From NCBI RefSeq assembly GCF_015390235.1, contig NZ_VUOH01000004.1, positions 186,001-250,000 on the forward strand: a DNA stretch of 64,000 bases, given 5' to 3'. Below are positions 49,383 to 63,336 of the stretch, piece after piece. The position numbers and the translations under genes are program-made. Numbering within the stretch: the stretch's first letter is position 1; every line of letters starts with the position of its first letter. Under the pieces are notes generated by a model. That model worked only from the letters and a program-made list of their open reading frames with translations, was not told where the DNA came from and made no database searches. The DNA comes from Quadrisphaera sp. INWT6. GTDB taxonomy: Bacteria > Actinomycetota > Actinomycetes > Actinomycetales > Quadrisphaeraceae.

Positions 49383-50300
49383 GTGATGATCACCGCCCTG
49401 CGCCGGACGACCCGTCGCGCGGGCGCAGCGCTCGTGCTCGTGGTCCTCCTCGCGGCCACCTCCTCTCCTGCGACCGCAGCTGCGAAGACCTGCGGAGGCG
49501 TGGGCAGCGCGGCGAAGGAGGCGACGGTCCACGTGCGCGGCTGCCTGAGCGGCCCCGGAGGTGGGCAGGCGCCCGGCTCGAGCGGTGAACCCGCAGGCGC
49601 CGGGTCGGGGGCGACCGGCCCGCGACCCGTCGTCAAGTACGTCATCGCCTGCCCCGGCAACAGCGTCGACACCCCCGCGGAAGCCGTCATGTGCGCCCAG
49701 GCGGTCGCGGCCTGCGACCCGCCCCGCCTGCTGCACTGGCGCTACGCCGCCCCCGCGGGGCAGGCCCTGCGCCTCGACGGCACCCGCTGCCTCACGGGGG
49801 CCGAGGCCGCCGCCGGCGACGGCGCGGCGTTCCCCGGCTTCACCGTCGAGGACCTCCGCCGCCTCCCGCTGCCCCCGGGGGGCGTGGTGCTGGAGCCCGG
49901 CAACGGGTACGCCCTGACCGGGGTGCCGCTGAACGCCGTCGCCGAGGCCGCCGCGCTGGTGCTGCCCGCCGACGTCGCCGGCTTCGCCGTCCAGGTGCGC
50001 GCCACCCCGGTCAGCTACGCGTGGGACTTCGGCGACGGCACCGTCCTCGGTCCCACGGCCGACCCGGGCCAGCGGTGGGCACCCGGCCGGGGCGGCGGCG
50101 CAGCCGGCGGGGTCCAGCACACCTACCTGGCGGGCGGCGCGGTCGGCGTCGTCCTCACGACGACGTACGCGGGCGAGTTCTCGGTCGACGGCGGGGCCTT
50201 CCAGCCGGTGGTCGGCACGGCCGAGGTGGCCTCCCCGGCGGTGCCGCTGGACGTCCTGGAGGGCCGCGGGGCTCTCGTCGCCGGCGCGACACGCCGGTAG
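49383..50300 (+). CDS. Secreted protein with PKD-like motif
   Basis: 305 residues. Sec signal: ALRRTTRRAGAALVLVVLLAATSSPATAAAK. The mature part has several cysteines (TCGGVGS, RGCLSG, IACPGNS, VMCAQAVAACDPP, RCLTGAEAA) and a PKD-like end (YAWDFGDGTVLGPT, TYLAGGAVGVVLTTTYAGEF). PKD folds mediate protein or glycan contacts outside the cell. Start: GTG at 49383 or ATG at 49386. It lies upstream of the giant coiled-coil gene, with 229 bp between. Confidence 0.75.
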   Translation: MMITALRRTTRRAGAALVLVVLLAATSSPATAAAKTCGGVGSAAKEATVHVRGCLSGPGGGQAPGSSGEPAGAGSGATGPRPVVKYVIACPGNSVDTPAEAVMCAQAVAACDPPRLLHWRYAAPAGQALRLDGTRCLTGAEAAAGDGAAFPGFTVEDLRRLPLPPGGVVLEPGNGYALTGVPLNAVAEAAALVLPADVAGFAVQVRATPVSYAWDFGDGTVLGPTADPGQRWAPGRGGGAAGGVQHTYLAGGAVGVVLTTTYAGEFSVDGGAFQPVVGTAEVASPAVPLDVLEGRGALVAGATRR

Positions 50301-50529
50301 CGGCACCAGATGCCCGCCGTCGAGGCTCGGCGGGGGCACCATCGTCTGCACCAGAAGCACCACGAGTCACACCCGACTCACGCGAACGCCCGTTCGTCCG
50401 CTTTTCCCGCCGGTCCCGCCTCCGCGCGACGCACGGAGACGTCATCCGCGGCGACGCGCCGGACGCCGCACCACACCCGACGCGCCGGAAGTCCCACGCG
50501 GAGAGCGTTCGAGGTGTCACGATCCGTGC

Positions 50530-56235
<5,706 letters not shown>

Positions 56236-56254
56236 CCCCCGTGGCGCTCCGCTG

Positions 56255-56614
56255 GTGAGGGGGGCCCGCGCGCTCGTCGTCCTCGTGGGCGTCGTGCTCC
56301 TCGCCGCCTGCGGGGGAGGCCCCGCGGGCAGCAGCGCCGGCGACCCGTCGGGCAGCACGTCGGGCAGCCCGTCGGGCAGCACGACCAGCTGTCTGCCGGG
56401 CGGCGGGACGGGTGCGCAGGGCGACGCCGCGGGTGACGGCGTGGTGGGCCTGCCCGAGGCCGACGCCGTCGCGCGCGCCGAGGCCGCCGGCCTGACCGCG
56501 CGCGTGGTGGGGCGCGGGGAGGAGTGCTACGCGCTGACGATGGACTTCGTCCCCGACCGCGTGAACCTCGACCTCGACGCCGACGGCGTGGTCCGGGGCG
56601 CCTCGCGCGGCTGA
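56255..56614 (+). CDS. Lipoprotein with I78-type inhibitor-like domain
   Basis: 119 residues, start GTG at 56255, 19 bp after the giant gene's stop. Lipobox VVLLAACGG, a Ser/Gly-rich linker (GSTSGSPSGSTTSC), and a C-terminal module VGLPEADAVARAEAAGL, then YALTMDFVPDRVNLDLDADGVV. The V-T-x-D-x-x-P-D-R-x-N pattern is that of the I78 protease-inhibitor-like fold. It is the next gene downstream and probably shares the transcript. Function is inferred. Confidence 0.65.
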   Translation: MRGARALVVLVGVVLLAACGGGPAGSSAGDPSGSTSGSPSGSTTSCLPGGGTGAQGDAAGDGVVGLPEADAVARAEAAGLTARVVGRGEECYALTMDFVPDRVNLDLDADGVVRGASRG

Positions 56615-56635
56615 GCCCGTGCCACCCTGTGGCGG

Positions 56636-57593
56636 GTGCTGCCCCACCACGACGCCCAGCAGGTGACGGCCGCGGTCAGCCCGGCCGACGCGGTGGCGCT
56701 CCTGCGCGGTGCGCTGCGCTCGGGGCTCGACCCCTCCGCCGACCCGCCCCGCACGGGGACCGACCTGGGCAGCGGACAGCTGCTCACCATGCCCGCCCGC
56801 GCCGGCGACCGCGTCGGCGTGAAGCTGGTCTTCGTCGCCCCCGGCAACCCCGCCCGCGGCCTGGCCAGCATCCAGGGCGTGTACCTGCTCAGCGACGCCG
56901 AGACGCTCGTGCCGCTGGCCACCCTGGACGGCGCCGCGCTGACCACCCTGCGCACCCCGGCCACCTCCGTCGCCGCGGTCGAGGCGGTGCTGTCGCGCGG
57001 CAGCGGGCCCGGTGCGCGTGGTGGTGGTCGGCGGCGGCGTGCAGGCGCGCGGTCACGCCGAGTGCCTCGACGCCGTGCTGGCCGGGTCCCGGCCGGTGGA
57101 GCGCTGCGACGTGCTCGTCCGCGACCCGGCCCGCGCCGGGGCGGTCGGCTCGTGGCTGGCGGGTGGGCGCTCCCGCGCTGCGGCCCTGGGGTCCGCGCAG
57201 GCCCGCGAGGCGCTGGCGGCTGCCGACGTCGTCGTGTGCGCCACCAGCGCCGGTGAGCCCCTCTTCGACTCCGCGGTCCTGCGCGACGACGTCGTCGTGG
57301 CCGCCGTCGGCTCGCACCAGCCCGACCGCCGCGAGCTCGACGCCGCGCTGCTGGGGCGGGCGACCGTGGTCGTCGAGGACCGCGCCACGGCCCTGCGGGA
57401 GGCCGGCGACGTGGTCCTGGCCATCGCCGAGGGGGCCCTGAGCAGCGACGACCTGGTCGACCTGGCGGCGCTCCTCGCCGAGGGCGCGACCCCGCCGGAG
57501 GGCGCCGTCGTGTTCAAGGGCACCGGGATGGCCTGGCAGGACCTCGTGGTCGCGGCGGCCGTGCACGACCGGCTCGGAGGGCCCTCGCGCTGA
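56636..57593 (+). pseudogene. Ornithine cyclodeaminase/mu-crystallin-like gene with a one-base frameshift near 57010
   Basis: GTG at 56636 begins the N-domain: VSPADAVALLRGAL, GVKLVFVAPGNPARGLASIQGVYLL, AALTTLRTPATSVAAV. Near 57010 (GGGCCCGGTGCG) the frame must change by one base (one extra G) to continue with the Rossmann motif RVVVVGGGVQARGHAE, then DVVVCATSAGEPLF, VVVAAVGSHQPDRREL and the C-terminal helix, ending at 57593. Together about 318 residues, normal for the family. The family makes proline from ornithine or reduces related imines; next to putA this would fit proline metabolism. The indel may be a sequencing error. Confidence 0.75.
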
Positions 57594-57641
57594 TCGTGCG
57601 GGTGGGCGTGGGGCGTCGTGGTGGCGCTCAGCCGCATGATC
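57592..57641. terminator. Hairpin after the ornithine cyclodeaminase-like gene
   Basis: GATCGTGCGG (57592-57601) pairs with CCGCATGATC (57632-57641) with one G-T wobble, then after one mismatch TGGGCG with CGCTCA. Its right arm resembles that of the hairpin after putA (62269-62333). The left arm overlaps the gene's stop codon. Confidence 0.6.
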
Positions 57642-57692
57642 GTCGCGGAGGGGGGGCCCCGGTGACGACCCTGGGGAGGGGCGCCACCGGGG

Positions 57693-58607
57693 TCAGGTGA
57701 GCTGGGCGCGCAGCGCGGTGACGACGGCGGCCACGGCGGGCTGGCCCACCGAGGCGGCCCGCTGGGCGGCGAACACCGTGCGCCGCGGCTGGCCGGGCAG
57801 CTCGACCAGCCGGCAGGTGGTCTCGCGGCCGGCGTGCACCAGGCCGGGGAGCAGCGCGACGGCGCAGCCGGTCTCCACCAGGCGCAGGTGGGTCTGGAGG
57901 TCGGCGCTGGTGAACCGGACGTCGGGCTCGAAGCCGCTCGTGCGGCAGGTCTGCTCGGCGAAGTGGCGGCTCGCCGTCCCCTCGGGCTCCGCGACCCACG
58001 GCAGCGCCGCGGCACCGGCGAGGTCGCTGGCGCCGGGCGCGAGGTGCTCCGGCGGCAGCGCCAGGCGCAGGGCGTCGCGGACCAGCTCGGTGCGCACCAG
58101 CCCGGGCAGGTGGGGGGCGGAGTGCGCCGGGTACTCCTCGGCGACGACGACGTCGAAGTCGCGCGCGAGGTCGTGCAGCGCCAGCTCCTCCAGCGCCGCC
58201 CCGGGCTCGGCCTGCACCACCTCCAGGCGCAGGTCGGGGTGGGAGGCTGCGAGAGACCGCAGCGCCCCCGGCAGCAGGGCGAGCGCCGCCGACTGGAACA
58301 GCGCCAGCCGCACCCGCCCCACCAGCGGCGCCTCGCTGCCGCGCCGGGAGGTCATCGCGACCCGGGTGCGGGCGCGCTCCAGCACGTCGAGGACCTCACC
58401 AGCCGCGGTGACGAGCTCCTCGGCCTCCGCAGTGAGCACCACGCGCCGTCCCGAGCGGCGCAGCAGCGGCGCCCCGGCCTCCTTGGCGAGCAGCGCCAGC
58501 TGCTGGGAGACGTGGGAGGGGGAGTAGCTGAGCGCCTCGGCGGCCGCGGCGAGCGTGCCGCGGGTCGCCACCTCGCGCAGCAGGAGGAGCCTCCGGACGT
58601 CGAGCAC
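57693..58607 (-). CDS. LysR-type transcriptional regulator
   Basis: 304 residues, ATG or GTG at 58607. The N-terminal HTH is LLLLREVATRGTLAAAAEALSYSPSHVSQQLALLAKEAG, then LLRRSGRRVVLTAEAEELVTAA. The effector-binding part has VRLALFQSAALALLPGAL, LVRDALRLALPPEHLAPGA and GCAVALLPGLVHAG. It is divergent from putA, and a T-N11-A box lies between them. Likely controls proline use (PutA) or the neighbouring cyclodeaminase-like gene. Confidence 0.85.
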   Translation of the reverse strand: MLDVRRLLLLREVATRGTLAAAAEALSYSPSHVSQQLALLAKEAGAPLLRRSGRRVVLTAEAEELVTAAGEVLDVLERARTRVAMTSRRGSEAPLVGRVRLALFQSAALALLPGALRSLAASHPDLRLEVVQAEPGAALEELALHDLARDFDVVVAEEYPAHSAPHLPGLVRTELVRDALRLALPPEHLAPGASDLAGAAALPWVAEPEGTASRHFAEQTCRTSGFEPDVRFTSADLQTHLRLVETGCAVALLPGLVHAGRETTCRLVELPGQPRRTVFAAQRAASVGQPAVAAVVTALRAQLT

Positions 58608-58633
58608 CGCGCCTCCTCCTCACCCTCGACCGG

Positions 58634-58646
58634 TCACCTGGGGTGA
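58634..58646. promoter_or_regulatory. LysR box (T-N11-A)
   Basis: TCACC-TGG-GGTGA, a perfect 5-bp inverted repeat with the T-N11-A form, 26 bp upstream of the LysR start and 70 bp upstream of putA. Confidence 0.55.
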
Positions 58647-58716
58647 ACGGTACTGCGCCACAACGCTCACCGGTGCTGACCTGTTGCGAGACGCCCGACC
58701 GGCGCAGACTCCCTGC

Positions 58717-61700
58717 ATGACCGCCGCCGAGCTCAGCCGCCCCGCCGTCGAGACGGGTGCCGGCGCCCCCGCCGCGGTGAGCACCGAGGCCGTCGCCGCG
58801 CTCGTGCGGCGCTGGCTCGACGAGGCCGCGGCCCACCCGGTGAAGGGCGCGGAGGCCCGGGCCGCCGACCAGCTCGCGGGGCTCCTGCGCGACCCCGACG
58901 GCCTCGCCTTCGCCACCGGCTTCGTCGACGGCGTCATCAGGCCCGAGGACCCGGCCGCCGGCGCCGCCGTGCTGCGCCGCCTCGCGCAGCGCCCGCCGGC
59001 GTTCCTGTCCCCGGCGCTGCGGGCCGCGGTGAAGGCCGGCGGGTCGCTCGGTCCGGTGGTGCCCGGCGTCGTCGTCCCGGCCGCGAAGCGCGCGCTGCGC
59101 GAGATGGTCGGCCACCTCGTCGTCGACGCGACCGACGCCAGGCTCGGCAGGTCGCTCCAGCGCATCCGGGCTGCCGGTGACCCCGCGGCGCCGGTGCGCC
59201 TCAACCTCAACCTCCTCGGCGAGGCCGTGCTCGGCGGCCGCGAGGCCGACCGCCGCCTCGCGGGCCTGCGCCGCCTCGTGGAGCGCCCCGACGTCGACTA
59301 CGTCTCGGTGAAGACCTCCGCCGTCGTCGGCCCGCACGCGCCGTGGGGGTTCGGCGAGGACGTCGAGCACGTCGTCGAGCGGCTGGCCCCGCTGTACGAG
59401 ACGGCGGCTCGCACCGCCGGCCGACCGACGTTCCTCAACCTCGACATGGAGGAGTACAAGGACCTCGACCTCACCGTCGAGGTGTTCACCCGGCTCCTCG
59501 ACCGCCCGTCGCTGCAGCGCTACGAGGCCGGCATCGTGCTGCAGGCGTACCTGCCCGACGCGCTCGCCGCCATGCAGCAGCTGCAGCGCTGGGCCGCCCG
59601 CCGCGTCGCCTCCGGGGGCGCCCCCATCAAGGTGCGCCTGGTCAAGGGCGCCAACCTCTCCATGGAGCGCGTCGACGCCGACGTCCACGGCTGGCCCCTG
59701 GCCACCTGGGACACCAAGGCCGCCTCGGACGCCCACTACAAGCGGGTGCTCGACTGGGCCCTCACCCCCGAGCGCACCGCCAACGTCCGCCTGGGCGTGG
59801 CCGGGCACAACCTCTTCGACATCGCCCACGCCTGGCTGCTCGCCGGCGCCCGCGGTGCCCGCGCGGGGATGGAGGTGGAGATGCTGCTCGGCATGGCCGC
59901 CGGGCAGGCCGCCGCCGTGCGCCGCGAGACCGGGTCGCTGCTGCTCTACACGCCCGTGGTGCACCCGCGGGAGTTCGACGTCGCCATCGCCTACCTCGTG
60001 CGCCGCCTCGAGGAGGTGGCCAGCCCCGACAACTTCATGTCGGCCATCACCGAGATCACGCCCACCTCGCCGCTGTTCGCCCGCGAGCTGGCGCGGCACG
60101 AGGACTCGCTGCGGCTGCTGGAGACCTGGCGCGAGCAGGCGCTGACCGAGCACGGCGACGCCGACGCCCCGCCCCCGGCGCACCGCCGCTACGACGCGCC
60201 GTCCGACCGCTACCTCGCGCTGCCGCACGTGCCCGGGGCGGCCGGAGCGCCGTTCGTGAACACCCCCGACTCCGACCCCGCCGTCGAGGGCCACCGCTCC
60301 TGGGTGCGTGCCGCCCTGGCGCGCGCCGCCACCTCACGCGCCGGCACCACCGGCCGGCACAGCGCCGCGGGCTCGCTGGTCGACGACGAGGAGCTGCTCG
60401 ACGACCTCCTCGCCCGCACCGCCGCCGCGGGCGAGGCGTGGGGGCGCCGCCCCGCCGCCGAGCGCGCCGCCGTGCTGCACGCCGCGGGACGCGCCCTGGA
60501 GGCGCGCCGCGCCGAGCTCCTCGAGGTGATGGCCTCCGAGGCGGGCAAGACCGCCGACCAGGCCGACCCGGAGATCTCCGAGGCCGTCGACTTCGCGCAC
60601 TACTACGCGCAGCAGGCCCTCGAGCTGGCCGCGCTCGAGGCCCGCGACGGCGTCCGCGCCGTGCCCGCCCGCCTGACGCTGGTCACCCCGCCGTGGAACT
60701 TCCCGGTGGCCATCCCCGCCGGGGGCGTGCTCGCGGCGCTCGCGGCGGGCTCCGCCGTCGTCCTCAAGCCCGCCGAGCCGGCCCAGCGGTGCGGTGCGGT
60801 GCTCGCCGAGGCCATCGCGTCGGCCCTCACCGAGGTGGGCGCGGCTGACGCGCTGCGGGTGGTGACCGTCGACGAGGGCGGCCTGGGCCGGCAGCTCGTG
60901 AGCTCGCCCCGGGTCGACCGCGTCATCCTCACCGGCGCGTACGCCACCGCCGAGCTGTTCCGCACCTTCCGCGCCGACCTGCCGCTGCTGGCGGAGACGT
61001 CGGGCAAGAACGCGGTCATCGTCACGCCCAGCGCCGACCTCGACCTGGCCGCGCGCGACGTGGTCGCCTCGGCGTTCGGCCACGCGGGGCAGAAGTGCTC
61101 GGCGGCCTCGCTCGTGGTGCTCGTCGGGTCGGTGGCCACCTCGCGCCGCTTCCACGACCAGCTGCTCGACGCCGCCGCCTCCCTCGTGGTCGGTGCCCCG
61201 TGGGACCCGCGCACGCAGGTCGGGCCGGTCATCGAGCGGCCGGAGCCGGGGTCCGCGCTGCACTGGGGGCTCACCGAGCTCGAGCCCGGGCAGCACTGGG
61301 CGCTCGAGCCCCGTGCGCTCTCCACCGACGACGCGTCGCTGGAGGGCCGGCTCTGGACGCCGGGCATCCGCTCGGGCGTGGCCCGCGGCTCGAGGTACCA
61401 CCGCACCGAGGTGTTCGGCCCCGTGCTCGGCGTGATGACGGCGCGGACGCTCGACGAGGCGGTCGACGTCGTCAACGACGTCGACTACGGCCTCACCTCC
61501 GGCATCCACTCCCTCGACGCCGGTGAGCTGCGCCGCTGGGCCTCGCGGGTCCAGGCGGGCAACCTCTACGTCAACCGCGGCACGACCGGCGCCATCGTGC
61601 AGCGCCAGCCGTTCGGCGGGTGGAAGCGCTCCGCCGTCGGCGCGGGCACCAAGGCCGGCGGCCCGTCCTACCTGCTGGGCCTGACCCGCTGGGAGCGCTC

Positions 61701-62253
61701 CGAGGCGCTGGAGGGCCAGGCGTTCCTCGAGCGCGCCGCCGCGTCCGACGCCGCCGCGTGGGAGTCGCTGCTCGGTTCCCCGCAGGACCCGAGCGGCCTG
61801 GTGTCCGAGCGGAACTGGCTGCGGCACGTGCCGACGCCGGTGACCGTCCGGGCCGTCGAGGGTGCGTCTCCGGTCGACGTCGAGCGCGTCCTCGCCGCTG
61901 CCGCCCGGACGGGGGCGCCCGTCGAGGTGTCGCTGGCCGCGCCGATGGGCTGCGCGCCCGCCGCCGTCGTGGAGGACGACGCCGCGTGGCTGGCCCGCGC
62001 GGCGGCCCTCCCCGCCTCGCAGCTGTCGCGGGTCAGGCTCGTCGGCCCCTCCGGGGCCGCTGACGGAGCAGCAGCCGCTGCCACCGCGCTCGCGCAGGCC
62101 ACCGGCGGGCGCCCCGACCTCGCGGTGTGGCACGGCCGGGTCACGGCGTCGGGTCGTCTGGAGCTGCTGCCCTTCACCCGCGAGCAGGCCGTCAGCGCCA
62201 CGGCGCACCGCTTCGGCACGCCGTCCACCCTCGTGGACGACCTCCTCGCCTGA
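58717..62253 (+). CDS. putA: Bifunctional proline dehydrogenase / L-glutamate gamma-semialdehyde dehydrogenase (PutA)
   Basis: 1178 residues, start ATG at 58717. The N-terminal half is the FAD-linked proline dehydrogenase barrel (RLNLNLLGEAVLG, LNLDMEEYKDLDLT, RLVKGANLSMERVDA, LLYTPVVHPREFDVAIAYL). The second half is the NAD-dependent aldehyde dehydrogenase: LVTPPWNFPVAIPAGGVL, GSAVVLKPAEPA, LAETSGKNAVIVTP and GHAGQKCSAASL with the catalytic Cys at about 794, then FGPVLGVM. About 130 residues follow the ALDH domain. No N-terminal DNA-binding domain is present. It oxidises proline to glutamate for carbon and nitrogen use. The divergent LysR gene is the likely regulator. Confidence 0.95.
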   Translation: MTAAELSRPAVETGAGAPAAVSTEAVAALVRRWLDEAAAHPVKGAEARAADQLAGLLRDPDGLAFATGFVDGVIRPEDPAAGAAVLRRLAQRPPAFLSPALRAAVKAGGSLGPVVPGVVVPAAKRALREMVGHLVVDATDARLGRSLQRIRAAGDPAAPVRLNLNLLGEAVLGGREADRRLAGLRRLVERPDVDYVSVKTSAVVGPHAPWGFGEDVEHVVERLAPLYETAARTAGRPTFLNLDMEEYKDLDLTVEVFTRLLDRPSLQRYEAGIVLQAYLPDALAAMQQLQRWAARRVASGGAPIKVRLVKGANLSMERVDADVHGWPLATWDTKAASDAHYKRVLDWALTPERTANVRLGVAGHNLFDIAHAWLLAGARGARAGMEVEMLLGMAAGQAAAVRRETGSLLLYTPVVHPREFDVAIAYLVRRLEEVASPDNFMSAITEITPTSPLFARELARHEDSLRLLETWREQALTEHGDADAPPPAHRRYDAPSDRYLALPHVPGAAGAPFVNTPDSDPAVEGHRSWVRAALARAATSRAGTTGRHSAAGSLVDDEELLDDLLARTAAAGEAWGRRPAAERAAVLHAAGRALEARRAELLEVMASEAGKTADQADPEISEAVDFAHYYAQQALELAALEARDGVRAVPARLTLVTPPWNFPVAIPAGGVLAALAAGSAVVLKPAEPAQRCGAVLAEAIASALTEVGAADALRVVTVDEGGLGRQLVSSPRVDRVILTGAYATAELFRTFRADLPLLAETSGKNAVIVTPSADLDLAARDVVASAFGHAGQKCSAASLVVLVGSVATSRRFHDQLLDAAASLVVGAPWDPRTQVGPVIERPEPGSALHWGLTELEPGQHWALEPRALSTDDASLEGRLWTPGIRSGVARGSRYHRTEVFGPVLGVMTARTLDEAVDVVNDVDYGLTSGIHSLDAGELRRWASRVQAGNLYVNRGTTGAIVQRQPFGGWKRSAVGAGTKAGGPSYLLGLTRWERSEALEGQAFLERAAASDAAAWESLLGSPQDPSGLVSERNWLRHVPTPVTVRAVEGASPVDVERVLAAAARTGAPVEVSLAAPMGCAPAAVVEDDAAWLARAAALPASQLSRVRLVGPSGAADGAAAAATALAQATGGRPDLAVWHGRVTASGRLELLPFTREQAVSATAHRFGTPSTLVDDLLA

Positions 62254-62268
62254 CCCTCCCCCCTCCCT

Positions 62269-62333
62269 CGACGATCACGCACCTGCGCGTCATCACCGGC
62301 GGCACCGGGTGGCGCTGATGTGCATGATCGTCG
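62269..62333. terminator. Hairpin after putA
   Basis: CGACGATCACGCAC (62269-62282) pairs with GTGCATGATCGTCG (62320-62333) with one C/A mismatch, continued by a second pairing stretch further in. It begins 16 bp past the putA stop. The right arm matches that of the 57592-57641 hairpin (GCATGATCGTCG in both). Confidence 0.65.
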
Positions 62334-62414
62334 GGGTCGGGGGTAGGCGCTCGTGAGCGACCGGTGGCCAGCGGCCGACGTGCCGGTCGCGGCGGCCGCA
62401 CCTACGGTCGAACG

Positions 62415-63275
62415 ATGCCCCTCGAGTTCGGAACCACCGTCCCCTTCGTCACCCTCAACGACGGCGTGCAGATCCCGCAGGTCGGCCTCGGCGTCTTCCA
62501 GGTCGCTCCGGAGAAGACCGACGAGACGGTCCTGGAGGCCCTGGGCGCCGGGTACCGGCACGTCGACACGGCCGCCGGGTACCAGAACGAGGCCGGCGTG
62601 GGTGACGCGCTGCGCACCGCGCAGGACAGCCTCGGCCTGACCCACGAGGACGTCTTCGTCACCACCAAGCTCGCCAACGGCGACCGCGCGGGCGGCCGCG
62701 ACGCCGCGCTCGCCGCCTTCGACGACTCGATGGCCAAGCTGCAGCTCGAGCGCCTCGACCTGTGGCTGATCCACTGGCCCGGGTCCGACCAGGACAACTA
62801 CGTCGAGGTCTGGAAGACCTTCGCCGAGCTGAAGGACGCCGGGCGCATCCGCTCCATCGGCGTCTCCAACTTCCAGAAGACGCACCTGCGCGCGCTGTTC
62901 GACGAGACCGGCGTGGTGCCCTCGGTGAACCAGGTCGAGCTGCACCCGTGGATGCAGCAGGAGGACCTGCGCGCCTTCCACGCCGAGCACGGCATCGCCA
63001 CCGAGGCGTGGAGCCCCATCGGCCAGGGCGGCGACCTGCTCGCCGACGAGACGATCGCGAAGATCGCGGCCGCGCACGGCAAGGAGCCCGCGCAGGTGGT
63101 GCTCCGCTGGCACCTGCAGCTCGGCACCATCGTCATCCCGAAGTCGGTGACGCCGGCGCGCATCCGCTCGAACATCGACCTGTTCAGCTTCCAGCTCACC
63201 GACGACGACATGGCCGCCATCAAGGGTCTCGAGCGCGGCGAGCGCCTCGGCCCGGACCCCGACGTCTTCGGCTGA
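62415..63275 (+). CDS. Aldo/keto reductase
   Basis: 286 residues, ATG at 62415. AKR TIM barrel: VGLGVFQVAP, GYRHVDTAAGYQNEAGVG with the catalytic Asp and Tyr, VFVTTKLANG with Lys, DLWLIHWPG with His (the full tetrad), IGVSNFQKTHL, NQVELHPWMQQEDLRAF and the NADPH-binding IPKSVTPARIRSNIDLF. It resembles the 2,5-diketo-gluconate reductase type. The substrate is probably a small aldehyde or ketone. It lies after putA on the same strand but has its own likely promoter. Confidence 0.9.
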   Translation: MPLEFGTTVPFVTLNDGVQIPQVGLGVFQVAPEKTDETVLEALGAGYRHVDTAAGYQNEAGVGDALRTAQDSLGLTHEDVFVTTKLANGDRAGGRDAALAAFDDSMAKLQLERLDLWLIHWPGSDQDNYVEVWKTFAELKDAGRIRSIGVSNFQKTHLRALFDETGVVPSVNQVELHPWMQQEDLRAFHAEHGIATEAWSPIGQGGDLLADETIAKIAAAHGKEPAQVVLRWHLQLGTIVIPKSVTPARIRSNIDLFSFQLTDDDMAAIKGLERGERLGPDPDVFG

Positions 63276-63336
63276 GCCCTGCGCCCAGCCCGCGCCCTCC
63301 CCGCGACGGTCGACGACGTCGCGGGGAGGGCGGGCG

